The notes under the pieces: generated by a model
What the model was told of the DNA's origin: nothing
The model's database searches: none
What the model saw: only the letters and a program-made list of their open reading frames with translations
Translations under genes and position numbers: made by a program
Shown here: in pieces, positions 58,627-64,000 of the stretch
Layout of the letters: each line of letters begins with the position of its first letter
Position numbering within the stretch: position 1 is the first letter of the stretch
Origin: Cryptomeria japonica
Lineage: Eukaryota; Streptophyta; Pinopsida; Cupressales; Cupressaceae
DNA length: 64,000 bases
Assembly (NCBI RefSeq): GCF_030272615.1
Contig: NC_081412.1
Span: 688,206,083 to 688,270,082 of the forward strand
Direction of reading: 5' to 3'

Positions 58627-59040
58627 AAATAGAGATTATGCAACTTCTAAGGATGATAATAAGGACATAAATGAGGACTATACAAGGACTAAGGACAATA
58701 ATAAGGACGTAAATGAGGACTATGCAAGGACTAAGGATGATAATAAGGATGTAAATGAGGACTATGTAAGGACTAAGGACAATAATAAGGACAAAAATAA
58801 GGACTATGCAAGGACTAAGGACAATAATAAGGATGTAAATAAGGACTATGCAAGGACTAAGGACGATAATAAGGATGTAAATGAGGACTATGCAAGGGCT
58901 AAGGATGATAATAAGGATGGAAATGAGGACTATGTGAGGAGTATGGACGATAATAAGGACATAAATGAGGACTATGCAAGGACTATGCGAGGACTATGGA
59001 TGAGAATAAGGACATAAATGAGGACAATGCAAGGACTAGC
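58600..59040 (+). repeat. 42-bp minisatellite (GACTATGCAAGGACTAAGGA)
   Basis: The unit GAGGACTATGCAAGGACTAA plus GGATGATAATAAGGATGTAAAT is exactly 42 bp and repeats about nine times with few changes, preceded by diverged copies. Because 42 is a multiple of three, the + strand stays open for about 145 codons (EDYARTKDDNKDVN) from about 58588, but no ATG precedes it. It lies between the leader and the gag-like fragments of the pol-less element, antisense to it. Confidence 0.9.
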
Positions 59041-60789
59041 TATGGTCACAAGTGTCTAAAACTTTGAGTTTGTAGGATTGTCTGGCATTTCAAAATGGGA
59101 CTTTGTTTTCAGTAATTATGTGTAGGACAAGTTTTATGGTTTTCCAAGTTTGAGAACAATTGTTTGGAGGTAGATATAGCTGACTGAACTGGTTTTCAAA
59201 CAATCTCTGAGAATTTAGAGATATGCAGGATAGGGCTTGAAATAACCCAAATAACTAACTCAATACTAGTCTAATACAACGATACATAAAAAGAAACATA
59301 ATACAATCTTAGGCTAGTAAGTGGACACCATTCAATGAGCCCCCCGCAGCAAAATACCGAAACAAGATGGGCAAATAGAGAGTTTGGCAGCATTGGCTCC
59401 ACTCCATGACACACACTTCTCAGGCATGCCAGTCTCTCTTACACCGAAGATCTAAAGATCTTATCATCGAGGGATTTCTATCTCATAATGTAAGGTACAT
59501 GAGGGGTATCTATGGGGTACGATCCACACTCCTGGGATCACTGAATGTTGGATTTTGGGCTACTAAGTTGGTTCTTATTGTAAAATTTTGATGGATCTCG
59601 ATCCAACGACGGATTCTAAGAGCAAGTCACTCAAGACTTTAGTTGAACTTATTGGTGCAGGGAAGACCCCCACATACGTCGAATTCGCGCAACACTCTAG
59701 CCGCTTGACCAGTATATTTATATAGCTGCTTGAAAAACCCACTCAAGAGTACACTGAGAGATGATATCCCAATGCATCCCAATTTGAAGTACCTCTGTGG
59801 GGTGATGAAATCCCCAGTAAAAGATACCCCTTGAACTACTTGAAATAAAATAACATTAAGCATCGTTGTCACCACCTTCCTTTCTCCCAAGACCCTAAAG
59901 GCGGGTGGAAAGGTAGTTAATGCAATAATAGGTCCACCCCAAACACGATAAAAGATTCTTTCCCTTAAAGAAATGAAAAATGAGTTAATCTATGAGCAGC
60001 TTGATTCACGTCCATTTTAAAAGCCCAAATTGAGGTGTGTAATATGCATAGTGCATGTCAATTTTAAACACCAAACTAAAATGTGAATGCATGCATGTCA
60101 ATTTTAACCATTGTTAATTTTGGGCCCAAAACTAAAGTGTGATACATGCATGTCCATTTTAACCATTGTTAATTTTAAGGCTAAAAATGAAGTGTGATAC
60201 ATGCATGTCCATTTTAACCATTGTTAATTTTAAGCCCAAAACTGAAGTGTTATACATGCATGTCCATTTTAACCCATTGTTAATTTTAAGCCCAAAAAAT
60301 GAAATGTGAGAGCATGAGTGTTTATGATCCAATACTAATTCGATCCTCTCTATAAATTCACCACAGGCTGCAAATAGATAATTAGTAACCAAATAAAATC
60401 CACTTAAAACAGAGAAATCAACTATGACAAAACCGAATGCATGACGATACCTGTGCGATTGCGTAACTATGTCAGAGCGATTGCGTGATTTAGACAAAGC
60501 GATTACGTGATCCTAACAGATTGATTGCGTGATGCTAACAAAGCAATTGTGTGATACTGTAAGGGCTTTTACATGATCCTATAAGGGCATTTGCGTAATG
60601 GGTTCCGCACGAATGCATAAACCTGTCTACTCGATTTCGTAACCTTGTCTATGCGATTGCATGATGATGCAAAAACGATTGTGTGATGATGTGATCTGCT
60701 TTGAAATCCGTGCAAAACCTGCAAAAAATGAAAAAAATTGTACGATCTGCAAAATCACACAGAAAATAGAGAAGGTTAATTAGTTGTTG
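59041..60789 (-). other. 5' leader of the pol-less element
   Basis: Includes the GGCTCCACTCC...CACTTCTCAGGCATGCCA block (59395-59435) shared with the other gypsy leader. Four copies of TGCATGTCCATTTTAACC-type sequence lie at about 60010-60290. The motif array follows at 60440-60700. Short ORFs have no domain. Confidence 0.7.
60440..60700 (+). repeat. GCGATTGCGTGAT motif array
   Basis: About eleven copies of GCGATTGCGTGAT or variants (GCGATTACGTGAT, GCAATTGTGTGAT, CGATTTCGTAAC) in 260 bp, all one way, spaced 20-30 bp. It ends about 90 bp from the PBS, the same place as the CACAGACGCG array in the other gypsy element. Confidence 0.8.
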
Positions 60790-60807
60790 TTCACGTTGGG
60801 TTCACCA
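60790..60807 (-). other. Primer-binding site of the pol-less element
   Basis: On the - strand, TGGTGAACCCAACGTGAA starts three bases after the LTR end (CA, then TTT). The same three-T spacing is seen in the Tat-type element, but the PBS sequence differs. Confidence 0.7.
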
Positions 60808-60810
60808 AAA

Positions 60811-62109
60811 TGTGATATGCTCAAAATCATCATTGCTAAATAGGAAATAATGAAAATCACAAATCCCTTAACTATCTAAGCAATTCAAACATAAACCAAT
60901 GAAATAATGCAATTAAGAAATAGGAATATAAAATATATTAATCAAAACTCCCTATTCCATGATCGCATATGGCTTCCATTGTTCTTCTCCTCTTTGTGGT
61001 ATGATGGCTCTCAGATATCGTGCTAACAACCTACAAATGACACAAATATTCAAAGTTCGTGATTGTTGAAAATAGAGATTGAATGCTCAATTTATAGATT
61101 ATTGGAAAGGATTGTTTGAAAGGTGGAACATATTGATCAAGAGGTGGAACTCAGGTGAGCTCACATGAAGATTGATAGTTGAATTGCTGATTTGGAGGTG
61201 AAACAAAATAGATTGAATAGATTAATTGAGTCAATTGATTGAGAAAAAGCTAACCGAGGGAAGAAAAAGGACAATTGGAGGAAATAAAGAGGATGAAATA
61301 GTTAATTGATTGAAAGATTTTTGAGAGCTTTATTTAGAAAAATCTAACTAAAAAGATAGAAATAGGAATTGAAGAGATAATGATTTAATTAATTAATTGA
61401 TTGAATTAATTAATTTAGCATGTGCTTGCACTTTGACTTAAATTTTCAATTTAATGTTTGCATGAGATTTTAATTCAAATAATTAAATTTATTTTAAATT
61501 CAATCTAGTATTTGAATATATTTAGAACTTGACTTTGGTTTTTGAATATATTTGAAATTAGATGAAATTAGAAGAATTTGAATTTAGAAGAATTAATTAG
61601 TTAATTAAATTATTTAAAGAAACTAAATGAAATTAGAATTTGGAGATTTGGAATTAGAATTAGAAGAATTAATTAATTAATTAATTAATTTAAAGAAACT
61701 ATTTAATTATTTAGAAATGTAATTTAATTAAATAATAAAAATTATTTGAATTAAAAGAATTGAATCATAATTAATTAAATAATAAATATTTAATTAATAT
61801 TTAAAAAAGGGTTAATGACTAATTGATTAGAGATAGAAATTGAGAATTAATCTATTTAAACAATAAAGATTATTTAAATTGAGAAATTAATCAGAATTAA
61901 TTAAATAATAAATATTTAATTAATATTTAGAAAATGGTTTAAATGATTAAATGATGAAAGAATAAGAAATAGAATAATTAGTAAGATGATGAGGAAATAC
62001 AAAATTAGAAGAATATGATTAATTAGCTTAATTAAATAATTAAAGAATTATTTAATCAATTAAAGGAATAATTAGTACATGATCAATGAGACATTTTTAG
62101 GTGTTTACA
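60811..62109 (-). repeat. 5' LTR of the pol-less element
   Basis: 1299 bp; + strand TGTGATATGCTC...GGTGTTTACA, followed by the TATGT duplication. Confidence 0.92.
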
Positions 62110-62114
62110 TATGT

Positions 62115-62739
62115 CTTTATAACAAAGTAGACCAAACCACAACCATAAAGTCAGACTGTCATACCCTTGAACATACCATTAGGTTGCACTAAGATCATGT
62201 ACATAAGATTTTGCTGAAATTTGATTGGAACTGTTTTATGTCCATTTATAATGGTAGCAACTTTTTTTAAGATTATTGTTTTCCATTACCTAGTTTAGTA
62301 TGTTATATCTTTTCAATCTCTTTTTAGATTAAAATAGAATGATGGAATGCACATTTAAATGTCTTTCATTTGATCTTTGATTATACACAAATAAAAAAAT
62401 TATCTTCCACCCACATATACAACTAAGCATTGTTCAACTCAAACTCCACATAAACTTGGCGGCACGAAGTTTTGACTTGAATGAAACTCAACAGAATCTT
62501 GGTAGCACAGCTTTCTTTTTTTTTCAAATACTAAAACAGGGTACTCGGTCAATATTCAACAATCCCAAGCATACATAAAGTTTTTTTTATGTAATATGCC
62601 ATACTGTGAAGAAAAATAAGAAATGAATTTGCTTTTTCCAAAACCAAGAAATTATTGAAAAATTGTTCAAATACACAGAATTAGTTTCTTGAGAGCCTTC
62701 AACAGCTGAGCTTCTAACAAGCAACTCATGACGCTTTTT
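62115..62739. other. Intergenic, nothing recognised
   Basis: AT-rich, with T runs at 62515-62525 and 62580. No coding signal, repeat or element border was seen. Confidence 0.5.
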
Positions 62740-62832
62740 TCTCAAAGCATGAGCCTGGATATTTCGGCTGAGAAAACTAAGAAGCCTGGAATTCTTAAGA
62801 ATGAATTGGATGAAGCTGAGAATGGCGTCTGA
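62740..62832 (+). pseudogene. Small RLP (leucine-rich repeat) scrap
   Basis: CTAAGAAGCCTGGAATTCTT then GAATGGCGTCTGA match the RLP at 50085-50147 (CTAAGAAGCCTGAGATTCTT ... AAAATGGCGACTGAG). Translated, this reads LRKLRSLEFLRM...KLRMAS, against LRSLRFLQM...LKMAT in the RLP. AGCCTGGATATTTCG just before it matches the LDIS segment, so the scrap also has an internal deletion. Confidence 0.65.
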
Positions 62833-62835
62833 CAG

Positions 62836-63989
62836 AATGCTTTAAAGAAACGGTTTCCCATGGAATGCCCTGATTGCAGTATATCTTCGAAGTGGTTTGT
62901 TGAAAAGGCTTTAGAAACTATCAAGTAAATGCAATTTACAGGCGTAAATCCAGACTCGTCGGATTAGAGCAATTTGAAACAGCCCTTGTAGCTGTGTATG
63001 AAAAATGTGGAAGCGTAGGTAAGGCACGTGAAGTGCTTGACAGAATGCCTAAAAAAACTGAGACTGTGTTCTCAGGATATTCACAAAATGGATTTGTCAA
63101 GAAGACTTTAGAAACTCTCAAGCAAATGCTATTGGCAGGTGTAAAGCCAGACTCTGCAGCCTTTGCCAGCATTCTCGCAGCCAGTGCCGCATGGGAGCTT
63201 TAAAACATGGTATGGACATCCATCAAAGCATCGCAGATCGAGGAATTTTGTCAGAGGTTGTAGTTGCAACCCAACTGTTTGACAATGTGCCTAAAAAAAA
63301 TCAAAAAATCGGCCTCATGGAATGTCATGATTGCAGGATATGAACAAAATGAATTTGTTCATATATATTCAAAAAACTTCCGAAGTAAATGGCATTGGTA
63401 GTTGCAAAGCCAGCATTCTCCCCGCCTGTGCTAAAATGGGAGCTTTCGAACACGGTATGGACATCCACCAAAGCATAATGGAAGGAGGGTTATAGTCAAA
63501 TATTATTGTAGCAAATGCTCTTATAGACATTTATGGAAAAAATGGAAGCGTAGACAAGGACTATAAACTGTTTTAACAAAACGAAATGTGGTCTCATTGA
63601 ATGAGATGTTTGCAAGATATGCACAAAATGGATTTTTTTCGAAAGATTTTTGAATCAATGAAGCATTCCAGAAGATATCCTAACATTATAAGTTTTGCTT
63701 TGCTTGTGTTCTACATGCAGCCATTCATGTTTAGTTGAAGGTTGTACATATTTCTATGATATGAGCAAACCTTGTTGCATTACACCTACAATCTATCATT
63801 GGGTGCATGGTTGAGCTTCTTGCCTATGCTAAGTGTTTTGGGGACATCCTGAACTTCACCATTAAGATGCCGATTAAAATTGCGAAACTTGCAGGGGTGT
63901 GTTTTCGTGGTGCCTGCAGATCACATATGGAGATAGGCTTTAGGTGTATTAATAGTGAGGATTTTTACTTGGATCCTATAATCTTGTGA
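62836..63989 (+). pseudogene. Pentatricopeptide repeat (PPR) gene, heavily decayed
   Basis: Repeats can be followed through several frames: ALETIK.MQFTGVNPDS; VYEKCGSVGKAREVLDRMPKKTE, FSGYSQNGFVKKTLETLKQM and GVKPDSAAFASILAA (62994-63203); HGMDIHQSIADRGILSEVVVA; then degraded repeats; then C-terminal segments MVELLAYA...LNFTIKMPIK and GACRSHMEIG (63807-63940). Numerous stops and frameshifts rule out function. The order and sequence match plant PLS-type PPR proteins, which act in organelle RNA editing and processing. The relic may run past the window end. Confidence 0.88.
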
Positions 63990-64000
63990 CTTATATTCAT

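Larger units (their letters stand above)
53290..62114 (-). mobile_element. Non-autonomous gypsy-type LTR element without pol
   Basis: Target duplications TATGT lie at 53290-53294 and 62110-62114. LTRs are 53295-54510 and 60811-62109. On the - strand the PBS (60807-60790) lies next to the right LTR and the polypurine tract (AAAGAGGGACAAA, 54523-54511) next to the left, so transcription runs leftward. The 6.3-kb interior has a leader with a motif array, Asn/Gln-rich gag-like fragments and tandem repeats, but no protease, RT, RNase H or integrase. The leader block near 59395-59435 and the T-rich 3' spacer link it to the Tat-type element at 30070-43636, which could be a relative of its helper. 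Confidence 0.9.

Overview
The window looks like a piece of a large, repeat-rich nuclear plant genome. It is AT-rich. It has spliced gene structure, plant-type LTR retrotransposons, an L1-like LINE with a C-terminal RNase H, a leucine-rich receptor-like protein (RLP) pseudogene and a PPR pseudogene. The PPR relic and the heavy retroelement nesting would suit a gymnosperm, but that is inference. No intact, ordinary cellular gene is visible. RNA genes, CRISPR arrays and bacterial-style features were not found.

Layout. (1) Positions 1-3095 hold two convergent reading units. On the + strand is the 3' end of a transposase-like ORF (2-718). On the - strand is a seven-exon gene (3095-1067) of unknown function whose introns are all phase 0 and which carries a tandem exon duplication; its first exon begins MD.FDIDELL plus a proline run. 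A second copy of that exon start lies at 48540. (2) Positions 4540-5410 are a palindrome-rich repeat block. (3) Positions 6524-19585 are a three-level nest of LTR elements, each level supported by 5-bp target duplications: a coding-poor LTR element (6529-19580, GATAG) has a Ty1/copia element (7010-17228, GGTAT) inside its 5' LTR, and the copia gag gene is split by a further mosaic insert (8114-12340, CTACT). (4) Positions 21790-22560 are a tandem array of about 90-bp units.

(5) Positions 25395-46602 are one L1-like LINE on the - strand, bounded by an 18-20-bp target duplication and a poly(A) tail. Its ORF2 is split by a 13.6-kb Ty3/gypsy element of the Tat type (about 30070-43636, - strand). 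That element has gag-protease-G-patch-RT-RNase H, a second RNase H and an integrase, and an antisense plant-mobile-domain ORF at its 3' end. (6) Positions 46603-48540 hold degenerate repeats. (7) Positions 49540-52812 are a broken RLP gene. (8) Positions 53295-62109 are a second, pol-less gypsy-type element (target duplication TATGT) related in leader design to the first. (9) Positions 62740-64000 hold an RLP scrap fused to a decayed PPR gene.

Most noteworthy: the gypsy-type elements carry arrays of short, irregularly spaced motifs between the primer-binding site and gag. The motif differs in each family (CACAGACGCG, GCGATTGCGTGAT, TCGTACGA) while its position in the element is kept in the first two. 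The spliced MD.FDIDELL gene next to a transposase-like ORF is the best candidate for an uncharacterised two-gene transposon.
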